A stretch of 63,224 nt of DNA from Alteromonas sp. IB21 (GTDB taxonomy: Bacteria; Pseudomonadota; Gammaproteobacteria; Enterobacterales; Alteromonadaceae): positions 1 to 63,224 of the forward strand of contig NZ_JAEFCD010000030.1 in NCBI RefSeq assembly GCF_016405965.1, given 5' to 3'. Shown piece after piece: positions 19,001-27,227 of this stretch. The notes beneath the pieces were generated by a model. That model was not told the origin of the DNA and searched no databases. It saw nothing but the letters and a program-made list of their open reading frames with translations. The stretch's first letter is position 1, and each line of letters starts with the position of its first letter. The translations under genes were made by a program, and so were the position numbers.

Positions 19001-22000
19001 GGGCAATAACAGTACCGCGGCAACGCAGTTTAGCACCTCATTTGATGGCACAGCGCCATCAGTCACCATCACATCAAACTTATCAGGTGCTACTACCAAT
19101 GGTGCCTTTACCGCTACTTTCAGCTTTAGTGAGGACGTAACGGGCTTTACTGCAGCAAGTATTGCAGCCACCAATGCAGGTGTGAGTAATTTTGCGGCTA
19201 GCAGTGCATCGGTTTACACCGCTACTATTACGCCAAGTAGTGATGGAACAGTTACGGTTAATGTACCCGCTAACGTGGCACAGGATGCCGCGGGCAATAA
19301 CAGTACCGCGGCAACGCAGTTTAGTGCCTCATTTGATGGTACAGCGCCATCAGTCACCATCACATCAAACTTATCAGGTGCTACTACCAATGGTGCCTTT
19401 ACCGCTACTTTCAGCTTTAGTGAGGACGTAACGGGCTTTACTGCAGCAAGTATTGCAGCCACCAATGCAGGTGTGAGTAATTTTGCGGCTAGCAGTGCAT
19501 CGGTTTACACCGCGACCATCACGCCAACGAGTGATGGTATCGTCACGGTTGATGTACCGGCTAACGTTGCTCAAGATCTCGCAGGAAATAATAATATTGC
19601 AGCCGAACAATTTACTATTGAAAACGATGGCAGCACACCGAGTGTCACCATTACTGCCAACACTATCGCTGAAGTTATCAATAGTGAATTTACAGCAACA
19701 TTCACATTCAGTGAGGATGTGACGGGTTTTGAACCAACAGATATTAGTGCAATTAATGCGTCTGTTAGTGCATTTAGAGTAGTCAGTGCGTCTGTATATA
19801 CTGCGCTTATTTCGCCGGTGAACGATGGTGAAGTTACTATTAATGTCGCGGCCGATGCTGCAGAAGACAGCGCTGGCAATGGAAATTCCGCCGCAGCGAC
19901 CTTTACCGTAAATTATGATGCGAAGGCCCCTACGTTAATAAGCTCTACGCCACAGAACAACGCTAATAATGTTGCCGTCTCTCGGTTAACAGTAGAGCTG
20001 CGCTTCGATGAGACCGTCGACATAGTTGGCGGTAATATACAATTAATTAATGTAGGCAGTGACCAGCTTGTTGAAACACTATCCCTATTGGGTAATTCGG
20101 TAACGAAAGTATCCAGTAGTATTACTATTAACTTTGCCAGCCTTTTAGAGGAAAACCAGCAGTATCGTCTGATTGTAGATAGTGATAGCGTTATTGATAT
20201 TGCCGGCAATGCTTGGCAAGGTCTGTCAGGTGAAAGCTTAATATTTATTACTGCTAACGAGCCTCCTAGCGCTAATAACGATGAGGCTACGATAGATGAA
20301 GATAGCGAAATAGCGATAGATGTACTTGTTAATGACCGCGAAGAGGAAGACGATTTAGATGTCGCAAGTTTGTCGATTGATACAGCGCCTCTCAATGGTA
20401 CTGCGATTGTAAACACCCAAACAGGCATTGTTACTTATGCTCCTACGGCTAATTTTAACGGTTCTGATAGCTTTACATATACGGTTGCTGATACGCAGGG
20501 TAGTGTTTCAGCTCCAACAACCGTGGCTATTACAGTAAACCCTGTAAACGATGCGCCCGAGGCGGTAAGTGATAGTGTTTCTACAGAAGAAGAGCAACAG
20601 CTCGTTATCACAATTTTAGAAAACGATGCTGATGTGGATGAAAGCAGTAATTTAGAATCTAACATCATCGACCCCACATCTATTGTTATAGAAGTTCAGC
20701 CTGGTTCTGGTGTAGTTACTATCGTTGATGAAGCTACCGCCCAAGAAAATTCAGAGTTACAAGTTGGGCAGGTAATTTATATTCCCGACGTGAATTTCTT
20801 TGGAGCTGATACCTTTAGCTATACCGTGAAAGATACCTTGGGTGCTGTTAGTAATACCGCAACGGTAACGGTATCTGTGGGAGGCGTTAACGATGCGCCG
20901 GTTGCAAATGACGACAGCGCAACAACCATTGAAGATGAGTTGGTTGTTATAGCGGTTACTGCGAACGATACTGACGGCGAAGGAGAAATAGATACCCAAA
21001 GTGTAACCATTGCTCAGCAGGGGCAACTAGGTAATGCAACGGTAGATGGCAATACGGGTGAAATAACCTATACACCAAACTTAAATAGTTTCGGTACTGA
21101 CACGTTGCGCTACAGCGTAAAAGACAGTGAGGGTTTAATGTCTAACCTCGCTACTGTCACCATTGAAATTCTGCCAGTGAATGATGCGCCACAGGCTGCT
21201 GATGACAGCTTCACTTTATCTGTGCGCTCACCCTCAATTCTGAACGTAACTGATAACGATCTCGACCCTGATAGTGCAGAACAACCAACTAACAAGATAG
21301 ACATTGAAAGTGTTACTGTACTTTCACCTGCCGAATACGGCGAAATAGAGGTAGATACTCAAACTGGTTCATTGATTTATACGCCTTTCGATACTGCCTC
21401 AGACGAAACTGATACATTTACCTATCAAGTGGCTGATACCGAAGGCGCGTTGTCTAACGTTGCAACAGTGTCGGTAGTGTTACAGTTGCAGTCTACGGGC
21501 GTGGTTGCTAACGACGACAATGCAGAAACACAAGAAGACAATGCAGTTGCCGTAAACGTCTTAGCTAACGACGGTGATCCTACTCGAGTATTAAACCCAG
21601 CAAGCATAAATATTGTGGTGCCCGCCACAAACGGTATGGCACAAGCCGGTGCTGATGGATTAATTACCTATACACCTAACGAAAACTTTTTTGGAGAGGA
21701 TAGCTTTACTTATACTGTTAAAGATACCAGTGGCGATACGTCAAATGCAGCTTTAGTTTCTGTTAGTGTAGCTCCAGTTAACGATGCCCCTACTATTGCT
21801 GGTACGCCAAGAACCTCAATAATTTCAGGAAATATCTATCAATTTAAACCTTCGGCATCTGATATAGACAGCAGCGTGTTAACGTTTAGCATTGAAAATA
21901 AACCGGTATGGGGCGCGTTTGATGCTAGTACGGGAGAGTTAACTGGTACGCCAGCAGAGACTGACGCGGGTTTATACGAAAATATACTAATAACAGTCAG

Positions 22001-25000
22001 TGACGAAGAAGGATTAAGCGCTCGATTATCGCCGTTCTCTATTGAAGTAATTAGTACCGCATCGCTCACACCTACGGCGTTTAATGCAAACGTGCAAGCC
22101 AATGAGGACGAGACGGTATCCATATCGGCACAAGCCACCGACCCCAACAATTTACCGCTTGCTTATGAAATAGTGCAGCAGCCGCAATCTGGAGTACTAT
22201 CCGGTAGTTTGCCAAATGTAACCTATACCCCTAACGCAAATTATTTTGGAACTGATAGCTTCGAATTTACCGCAAGTAATGGTGAATACACGTCTGCGCC
22301 AGCCACTATCGCTATTAACATAGAGTCAGTGAACGATGCACCAATAGCCACAGATGATGAAGCGACAGTAGCGCAAGGACAGTCCGTTATCATTTCAGCG
22401 CTTGAGAACGATAGCGATGTAGAAGATGAAAGTATAACCATTGTGCAGGCAACCGTAAGTCAAGGAACGGTTGAGGTTTCCAATGACGAGCTAAACTATT
22501 TTGCGCCAAGTAATTTTACAGGTGTTGCAATTATTAATTACACCGTTGCCGATAGTGAGCGTTTAACTGCATCTGCACAGGTTCTTGTTACAGTAACAGC
22601 GAGTAATGGCGGCAATTCTACTATTACACTAAGTGTGCCAGAAGATATTAATGTTAATGCGACTGGATTGATAACACGCGTTGCGTTGGGGCAGGCAACG
22701 GCAACCGATAACTTCAACAACACTATTCCAGTATCGTTGCAAACGCCGCCTTTCTTCACCCCAGGCAAACATACCGTGGTGTGGCAAGCGCAAAAAGGTG
22801 AAGAGGTACAGCAAGAGTCACAACTTGTTACTGTCAATCCAATGGTTAGCATTGAAGCTGCGCAGCGTGCAGAAGAAGGCCGACAGGCTACAATTAATGT
22901 CTTCTTAAATGGAGAGGCTCCGTTGTACCCAATAAATATTCCTTACACGGTTTCTGGAACCAGCGACATTAATGATCATAACCTATCTAGCGGAACACTA
23001 GTCATAGAGAGTGGTACATCAGCTTCATTAACGGTAGATACGAAAGCTGATGCTATTATCGAAGGTGAAGAGACGTTAGTCGTTACCCTTCAACCATCGC
23101 TAAATGTGGGGAACGCACAGCACATACTTACCATTGTAGAGGGAAGTGTAGAGCCAGAATTAGCGTTGTCAGCAGTACAAAGTAATGTGCAAGTAACCAC
23201 TATTTACCCTCAACTAGGCACGGTAGATGTAACACTTTCAATTGCTAACAAAGAAATTGATGATATCGATTACATAGACTGGAGTGGAACGTCGAGTGAA
23301 TTAACCGCCTTAGATGTATCGACCTCTGATACTGTGTTTAGTTTTTCACCGAGCTCTCTAAACGCTGGCCTGTACCACGTTAGAGCAGAAGTTGCTGATA
23401 AAGCTGGTTTAGTCAGCGTGGCAGAAATCGCTATGATGCTAGATCTCGCACCGCCCCAGTTATCTGAAGAGGATACAGATGGTGATGGTGTGCCTGATAG
23501 CCAAGAAGGATATGGCGATGATGACGGTGACGGTATTGCAAATTATTTAGATGCTGTCGGGGCATGTAACGTGCAACCTACCGGCACGGCTAACGCGCCT
23601 AACTTCTTTATTGAAGGAGATGCAGGGGCCTGCCTAAGAATTGGCAACACCGCAGCTAGCAACAGAGCGAATGGTGTTGTTGTAGAAGAGAGTAGCGTAC
23701 CGTCTGATGAAGGGTTTACCAGTATCGGCTATACAATCGACTTTGTAATAAGCGGTTTGCCAAACAAAGGCGCTTCTTACCGCTTGGTTATACCTCAGCA
23801 AAATGTCATTCCCAGTAATGCACGTTATCGCAAATATAACGCTGCCCAGATGAGCTGGAACGAGTTTGTAATTAATGGTAACAACGACACAATTCATTCA
23901 GCTAAAGGCGAGCAAGGAGTCTGCCCAGCCCCTTCTTCTGCAGCTTGGACTGAAGGCTTAAACGCGGGAGATTGGTGTGTTCGTTTAACAATAAGCGACG
24001 GCGGCCCGAATGATGACGATGGCATAGCCAATGGAAGCATTGCAGACCCATCAAGGCTTGCTATTGTTACAAGCGATAACACGAAACCAATAGCAAATGA
24101 AGATACGCTCTCAATTAGAACAGGTGACAACGGAGTCTTGAACGTATTGGAAAATGATACCGATGCAGATGGCGATGTGTTATCCATTGTTTCGGTGAAT
24201 GCTTATCTGGGAGAAGTAAGCCTAGAAAACAATATTATTGTTTATGTATCCCCCGATAACTTTTCTGGTAGCGATACTGTTGTGTATTCAATTTCAGATG
24301 GTAAGGGTGGGGTGGATTCCACATTAGCTAATGTACTTGCTAATGTAAACAATGTTCCCGAAGCGCAAAACGATTTGGCCGAAACAGACAATGAAACAGC
24401 GGTTACAATAGATGTATTAGCCAATGACAGTGATGCCGACGGTGATATGTTAACTATTTCTAGTGCACAAACGGATACAGGTACGGTAGATATAGTAGAT
24501 AATCAACTAGTGTTTACTCCTCAGCCCGAAAGCATCGGTTTAGCAACCATTACTTACCGCGTAGAAGATGAAAAAGGAAGTGTGGACGAAGCCAATGTGC
24601 GGGTTACGGTTTCGGCAAAAGCGAATGAGCCTCCACAGGCTCAAAACGACTCCGCGAGTACAGATGAAAATACAGCGGTTTCTGTGAATGTGTTGGCGAA
24701 CGATTCAGACCCTGATGGTGACGAACTCTCTATCGTAAGTGCCACTGCCTCGGATGGAGCTGTGAGTATTCAGGGCAGCAATTTAGTGTTCACACCATCA
24801 ACTGGCTTCATTGGTACTGCTATTGTTGACTATACCATTACAGACGGTGTTAACGAGGCCAGCGCTGTATTAACTGTGCGAGTAATTAAACCAGTAAGCA
24901 AATCAAGCGGCGGTAGTATGTCACTAGGATTGATGTTGATGTTGTTTATGTTTTTGTTGTATCGAATGCTTGACGGGCGAGGGTGTAAAAGGGTGTGGTC

Positions 25001-25016
25001 GAACGTTAAAAAATAA
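13068..25016 (+). CDS. Giant multi-repeat secreted adhesin-like protein
   Basis: A protein of 3982 residues. In order: signal peptide (1-36); six ~125-residue repeats each with paired cysteines (about 36-820), like DUF11-type domains; two divergent Ig-like domains; 13 tandem Ig-like repeats of 97 residues (about 1026-2287) marked by FTATFTFSEDVSGFT and ending AAQDTAGNN; a Big_5-like domain; ten cadherin-like domains (motifs such as VNDAPVANDDSA and NFFGADTFSYTV) interrupted by a putative-Ig, an HYR-like and a Calx-beta domain; an Asp-rich calcium-binding stretch (DTDGDGVPDSQEGYGDDDGDG, about 3467-3487); a unique ~170-residue domain; and a C-terminal SSGGSMSLGLMLMLFMFLL helix plus basic tail resembling a GlyGly-CTERM sorting signal. 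The frame opens at TTG 13023, but ATG 13068 has a ribosome site and starts the signal peptide. Probable surface adhesin or matrix protein. Confidence 0.85.
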   Translation: MMQVVSRRFSRLGNHYLCAFFTVALFFACGGKVYAGTPTFSSSFSPSTIAPNATSTLTYIIDNASNDTPVSSVNFSNNLPANVILASVVNASDSCGGVLTAAGGGSSISYTLDRLGIGTVCEISVDVTSTVAGTYVNTTGDLTSSGGNSGSTSSNLTVESPEVAFSVSLTPTSILSRGLSRVSFEIDNTANASNIFATTFRTTLPTGVVVSSQPNSASDCGGVLDVSGSTINASNISVVAGASCTISVDITSENVGTYSISPSDLTYYKQGTFVPNTASAGSAALIVEPTFLNATFPASALPGTPVAFTLTLLNSNRNQTITDLNFTSDLNATLSGLAVSQLPGDGFCGAGSTATGSSTLSIAGVSLASGESCTFEVSVLIPANAAAGSYANTTSVISYNLDGSPTTSPAVTSTLNIYNAPTVAMEFLDDTVTLGSDVTTRFTVTNTDTVNNLSAGSLQLEHSAFVSGTVIKTLPAANSCGSGSTFTQIFVNDAFAFAMSGASLAAGASCTFDVVFTLPSSGAPGEYVFTSNAVSGTVDGQQLFGNSASDTLTLNTAPALSIALSSSSVLPDDNVTATFTLNYGNNAAADVTAVGFTADLNGALAGLVSESLPQNDICGTGSSLSGTSTVTFAGGTLAPGDSCSFSVSLKVPSSAPSGTVTLTSSGVSGTVSSNAVVNAAVSQDLLISGLTATKIFLTDPVLPGSTSTLRYTLSNSASAGAASSISFTDNLSSVISGLQSSGPLPVNPCGVSSSISGTSFLIFTGGELQPAESCTFDILVTVPAGASVGTYNSVSSDVSATVDSANTTAGNMSTTLTVETLTVNLSTTASNPTSLNPIPVDVFFSRDVVGLEESDFVISNGSASNLQGSGSSYSVDITPSADGDVTVNLPANSVDDAIDGTVKNPAASALTLTYESTPTIADPSIVISSPSATETATASVTYTVTYSNVTQVNLTASAITLNKTGTADATISVDDGDTTAATVTLSNITGDGTLGISIGENTARNVTKLAGSVGPSNTFSVDNTQPTVAITSSLTGSVFNDSSFTATFTFSEDVTGFTEQDIDAGNANVSNFNALNTTEYTATITPVTDGAVTIDIAGGAAVDSVNNGNIGSAQFAATYDATNPTVAISSSISGSATNNIFTATFTFSEDVAGFVESDISASNASVSSFNAVSNSVYSAVITPSVDGAVTININNSVAQDTAGNNNTAATPFVTTFDTSSPSVVISSSLSGAITNNAFTATFTFSEDVSGFTVGDIVTSNASVSNFNATSAAVYTATITPTSDGTVTVDVAANVAQDTAGNNSTAADQLTTTFDSTSPSVVISSNLTGTNTNAAFTATFTFSEDVSGFTAGDIATSNANVSNFSANSASVYTATITPTSDGTVSVDVPANVAQDTAANNNTAALQLTTNFDGTAPSVVISSNLTGANTNAAFTATFTFSEDVSGFAAGDIATSNANVSNFNATSAAVYTATITPTSDGTVTVDVPASAAQDTAANNNTAALQFTTNFDGTAPSVAITSNLTGTNTNAAFTATFTFSEDVSGFTAGDIATSNASVSNFNATSAAVYTATITPTSDGTVTVDVPANAAQDVAGNNNTVANQLATTFDGTAPSVVISSNLTGTNTNAAFTATFTFSEDVSGFTAGDIATSNASVNNFSANSASVYTATITPTSDGTVTVDVPANAAQDAAGNNSAVANQLTTTFDGTAPSVVISSNLTGTNTNAAFTATFTFSEDVSGFTAGNIAVSNANVSNFSATSASVYTATITPSSDGTVTVDVPANAAQDTAGNNSTAAAQLSASFDSTAPSVAITSNLSGATTNGAFTATFTFSEDVTGFTAADVATNNANVSNFSANSASVYTATITPTSDGTVTVDVPANAAQDAAGNNSTAATQFSTSFDGTAPSVTITSNLSGATTNGAFTATFSFSEDVTGFTAASIAATNAGVSNFTASSASVYTATITPSSDGTVTVNVPANVAQDAAGNNSTAATQFSTSFDGTAPSVTITSNLSGATTNGAFTATFSFSEDVTGFTAASIAATNAGVSNFAASSASVYTATITPSSDGTVTVNVPANVAQDAAGNNSTAATQFSASFDGTAPSVTITSNLSGATTNGAFTATFSFSEDVTGFTAASIAATNAGVSNFAASSASVYTATITPTSDGIVTVDVPANVAQDLAGNNNIAAEQFTIENDGSTPSVTITANTIAEVINSEFTATFTFSEDVTGFEPTDISAINASVSAFRVVSASVYTALISPVNDGEVTINVAADAAEDSAGNGNSAAATFTVNYDAKAPTLISSTPQNNANNVAVSRLTVELRFDETVDIVGGNIQLINVGSDQLVETLSLLGNSVTKVSSSITINFASLLEENQQYRLIVDSDSVIDIAGNAWQGLSGESLIFITANEPPSANNDEATIDEDSEIAIDVLVNDREEEDDLDVASLSIDTAPLNGTAIVNTQTGIVTYAPTANFNGSDSFTYTVADTQGSVSAPTTVAITVNPVNDAPEAVSDSVSTEEEQQLVITILENDADVDESSNLESNIIDPTSIVIEVQPGSGVVTIVDEATAQENSELQVGQVIYIPDVNFFGADTFSYTVKDTLGAVSNTATVTVSVGGVNDAPVANDDSATTIEDELVVIAVTANDTDGEGEIDTQSVTIAQQGQLGNATVDGNTGEITYTPNLNSFGTDTLRYSVKDSEGLMSNLATVTIEILPVNDAPQAADDSFTLSVRSPSILNVTDNDLDPDSAEQPTNKIDIESVTVLSPAEYGEIEVDTQTGSLIYTPFDTASDETDTFTYQVADTEGALSNVATVSVVLQLQSTGVVANDDNAETQEDNAVAVNVLANDGDPTRVLNPASINIVVPATNGMAQAGADGLITYTPNENFFGEDSFTYTVKDTSGDTSNAALVSVSVAPVNDAPTIAGTPRTSIISGNIYQFKPSASDIDSSVLTFSIENKPVWGAFDASTGELTGTPAETDAGLYENILITVSDEEGLSARLSPFSIEVISTASLTPTAFNANVQANEDETVSISAQATDPNNLPLAYEIVQQPQSGVLSGSLPNVTYTPNANYFGTDSFEFTASNGEYTSAPATIAINIESVNDAPIATDDEATVAQGQSVIISALENDSDVEDESITIVQATVSQGTVEVSNDELNYFAPSNFTGVAIINYTVADSERLTASAQVLVTVTASNGGNSTITLSVPEDINVNATGLITRVALGQATATDNFNNTIPVSLQTPPFFTPGKHTVVWQAQKGEEVQQESQLVTVNPMVSIEAAQRAEEGRQATINVFLNGEAPLYPINIPYTVSGTSDINDHNLSSGTLVIESGTSASLTVDTKADAIIEGEETLVVTLQPSLNVGNAQHILTIVEGSVEPELALSAVQSNVQVTTIYPQLGTVDVTLSIANKEIDDIDYIDWSGTSSELTALDVSTSDTVFSFSPSSLNAGLYHVRAEVADKAGLVSVAEIAMMLDLAPPQLSEEDTDGDGVPDSQEGYGDDDGDGIANYLDAVGACNVQPTGTANAPNFFIEGDAGACLRIGNTAASNRANGVVVEESSVPSDEGFTSIGYTIDFVISGLPNKGASYRLVIPQQNVIPSNARYRKYNAAQMSWNEFVINGNNDTIHSAKGEQGVCPAPSSAAWTEGLNAGDWCVRLTISDGGPNDDDGIANGSIADPSRLAIVTSDNTKPIANEDTLSIRTGDNGVLNVLENDTDADGDVLSIVSVNAYLGEVSLENNIIVYVSPDNFSGSDTVVYSISDGKGGVDSTLANVLANVNNVPEAQNDLAETDNETAVTIDVLANDSDADGDMLTISSAQTDTGTVDIVDNQLVFTPQPESIGLATITYRVEDEKGSVDEANVRVTVSAKANEPPQAQNDSASTDENTAVSVNVLANDSDPDGDELSIVSATASDGAVSIQGSNLVFTPSTGFIGTAIVDYTITDGVNEASAVLTVRVIKPVSKSSGGSMSLGLMLMLFMFLLYRMLDGRGCKRVWSNVKK
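16143..19928 (+). repeat. Thirteen tandem 291-bp repeats in giant gene
   Basis: Anchoring on the codons for PSVVISS and its variants, units begin at about 16143, 16437, 16728, 17019, 17310, 17601, 17892, 18183, 18474, 18765, 19056, 19347 and 19638. From the second unit on, the period is exactly 291 bp (97 codons). The units starting at 18765 and 19056 differ at only a few bases and the 19347 unit is nearly as close, while the outer units are diverged. That pattern fits recent unequal crossing-over or slippage in the middle of the array. Assemblies from short reads would be error-prone here. Confidence 0.93.
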
Positions 25017-25087
25017 TGTGAGCACAAAGCTAATTGAACTGACAATAAAATGTAGGCGGTGCAAATACTGCACTGGGAGAAATAACC

Positions 25088-25675
25088 ATGTTTTATAAAA
25101 TTAAAGAAGTATCGATCTACCCTATTACGGTGGTGCTTTTAGTGCTACTTACGAGTACAACGCATGTCTCGGCCGATCAAGATGAAGAAGCAATAGAGCC
25201 TTATGAACTAAAGCAGCGTTTAGAACAACATAAGCGAAAGACCGAGCTTGAACATAGTCTACAGGGCACGCTTTCAGTGATGCCATCTCGCGAGCATATC
25301 GATATTGCAGCATTCGAAAACTATGATGAATTTGTTATCACGGTAACTGGTAAGCAAGGTTTTACTAAACAGATTAAGAATACCTACGGCAGCCTCGATA
25401 TCTACGATTTAGATTTACCCTATGATGGGAAGTACACTTACGAAGTATTAGGTATAAAATATACAAATGAAGAAATAGCCGATGTAATAAATAACGGTAG
25501 AGGCGAGAACGCGTCTACAACGATGGCGATTTCTCACAAAATATCAGGGCAATTTGAAATCGTTAATGGGGAGGTGTTGGTACCCAAAGCACTTGAAGAA
25601 CCCCAGCCTGAAATTTTACCGAAAAAAAATACTAAGACCGCCGATACCTTTTCGTTGTTTGGAGGAAAGCAATAA
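25088..25675 (+). CDS. Small exported protein of unknown function
   Basis: A 195-residue protein with an N-terminal hydrophobic segment (about residues 12-30, ending HVSA) that looks like a signal peptide, then a charged helix (ELKQRLEQHKRKTELEHSL) and a beta-rich part with FVITVTGKQGFTK and DLDLPYDGKYTYEV. The last is reminiscent of the beta-sandwich of secreted accessory proteins. GGGAG at 25075-25079 supports the ATG. The stop overlaps the start of the next gene by one base (TAATG), so the two proteins are translationally coupled and may act together, perhaps as partner or stalk for the S74 protein. Function unknown. Confidence 0.7.
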   Translation: MFYKIKEVSIYPITVVLLVLLTSTTHVSADQDEEAIEPYELKQRLEQHKRKTELEHSLQGTLSVMPSREHIDIAAFENYDEFVITVTGKQGFTKQIKNTYGSLDIYDLDLPYDGKYTYEVLGIKYTNEEIADVINNGRGENASTTMAISHKISGQFEIVNGEVLVPKALEEPQPEILPKKNTKTADTFSLFGGKQ

Positions 25676-27174
25676 TGAAAGTTAAAAATAAAATATTATC
25701 AGTGTCGACAATCGCCACGCTTTCATTTTTAGCAAGCCAATCAACCGCAGACCAGGTGTTTAACGATGAAGTAATCATCGTTGCAAGCTTATGTGTAGGG
25801 GTAGATTGTGTAAATGGTGAAAACTTTAATTTTGATACAGTTCGATTAAAAGAAAACAATTTACGAATTAAATTCCAAGATACCAGCAGTACTTCTTCTT
25901 TTCCGTCTGTTGACTGGCAGCTAACGGCTAACGATTCTGGTAACGGAGGTCAAAACTATTTTGCGATAGATAACGTAGATTCCAGCCAAACCCCTTTCAA
26001 AGTGGCAAGTGGTGCTAAAACTAATGCGTTATATATTGCAGACAGTAGCTTTGTAGGATTGGGAACGTCAGCGCCTTCAGTCAACCTGCACTTGAAAAGT
26101 GGCAACTCGCCAGCATTGCGGCTAGAGCAAGATGGCTCGAGTGGCTTTTCGGCTCAAACTTGGGATGTTGCTGGTAATGAGACTAACTTTTTCGTTCGCG
26201 ATGTGAGCAATGCAAGTCGTATTCCTTTCAAAATAGTGCCCGGTGCACCCTCTAATAGTATCTTTGTCGCTAACGATGGTGACATAGGCTTTGAGACGTC
26301 TACCCCTGATGGTATTTTTGATATAGCTCATCCTGCTGACGTCAACGACCATGCCGTGTTGGTAAGTTCAACCGGAAACTTTGGTATAAATGTTGAAAAT
26401 GGTTTTTTGCCTTCAGCCTTGTTCGATGTACAAACATTTAATGGCCTAAGCGGCCTCGCTGTGAAAAGTGATGGAAGTGTTGGTGTTGGCACAAGCTCTC
26501 CAACTGGAAGGTTTGAAGTGATGTCACTTGATGCCAACAGTAGCTACTTTAATATCAGTAACAATGGTGTATCCGAATTCAAAAGCGCTTTTGTTGATAG
26601 CAATTCTGTAAGTTGTGCAGGAAGCATACCTTGCGGAGCATTTTCACCTCTTATGACCGTAGAGGATATAAGCAATAGCGGAAGTGGTCGTATGCTCTTA
26701 AAGTTGAAGAACAGTGCGCCGTCGTGGCTTGGGTTTGAGAATACGACATCAAATGAGCAATGGTTTATCGCGAACTCGCCGTCAGCTTTAAACTTTGCTT
26801 TTGCCGAACTTGATAATGGGGGCTTAACGGTCCCGTTACAGTTGTATAATAACGGTGATGTAAAAATGGCCGGTACTTTATACGCCAACTCAAGTAAATA
26901 TTTAAAAGAAAATATTTCAGAAGTAAGTTTTAATGAAATTCTTGAGTCAGTTCAGTCATTGCCAGTATATACTTGGAATTATATTGGCAAAGATCAGGAA
27001 GCAAGACACATAGGTCCTATGGCTCAAGATTTTTATGAACTATTTGGGCTAGGACGTGACGATGAGCATATCAGTAGCTTAGATGTGAACGGTGTTTCTT
27101 TGGCTGCTATCCAAGCCTTATATGCTCGAATAAAAGAGTTGGAGAAGCAGGTTAATTCGCTTAAGAACGAATGA
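25675..27174 (+). CDS. Exported protein with endosialidase-type (S74) chaperone domain
   Basis: A 499-residue protein with a signal peptide (about 1-25, ending QSTA), several beta-rich repeats (NYFAIDNVDSSQTPFKVASG and NFFVRDVSNASRIPFKIVPG mark two of them) and a C-terminal domain from about residue 405. That domain reads SSKYLKENISEV, then VYTWNYIG, HIGPMAQDFYELFG and a final coiled coil, which matches the intramolecular chaperone/autoprotease domain of phage tail spikes (peptidase S74). In that family the domain trimerises the fibre and is then cleaved off at the Ser near its start. No phage genes surround it, so this is probably a chromosomal trimeric surface protein. It has its own Shine-Dalgarno sequence (GGAGGAAAG) inside the upstream gene. 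Confidence 0.8.
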   Translation: MKVKNKILSVSTIATLSFLASQSTADQVFNDEVIIVASLCVGVDCVNGENFNFDTVRLKENNLRIKFQDTSSTSSFPSVDWQLTANDSGNGGQNYFAIDNVDSSQTPFKVASGAKTNALYIADSSFVGLGTSAPSVNLHLKSGNSPALRLEQDGSSGFSAQTWDVAGNETNFFVRDVSNASRIPFKIVPGAPSNSIFVANDGDIGFETSTPDGIFDIAHPADVNDHAVLVSSTGNFGINVENGFLPSALFDVQTFNGLSGLAVKSDGSVGVGTSSPTGRFEVMSLDANSSYFNISNNGVSEFKSAFVDSNSVSCAGSIPCGAFSPLMTVEDISNSGSGRMLLKLKNSAPSWLGFENTTSNEQWFIANSPSALNFAFAELDNGGLTVPLQLYNNGDVKMAGTLYANSSKYLKENISEVSFNEILESVQSLPVYTWNYIGKDQEARHIGPMAQDFYELFGLGRDDEHISSLDVNGVSLAAIQALYARIKELEKQVNSLKNE

Positions 27175-27227
27175 GTTGTACGCTTGTTGGGTATATTGCA
27201 ATCATTAATTTGTAAACGGAGTGTTTT

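Noticed and set aside
14441..19879. Many 60-150 codon open frames on the minus strand and in other plus frames inside the giant gene, some repeating every 291 bases
   Set aside because: They follow the repeat period of the real gene and have low-complexity translations with no start signals; they are shadows of the repetitive coding sequence.
16143..19928. Regularly spaced repeats suggestive of a CRISPR or satellite array
   Set aside because: The period is 291 bp, in frame, and the units encode Ig-like domains; there are no short identical repeats with unique spacers.
25675..27174. Prophage origin for the S74-domain gene
   Set aside because: A Sec signal peptide and lack of any phage structural, lysis or integrase gene nearby argue for a chromosomal surface protein.
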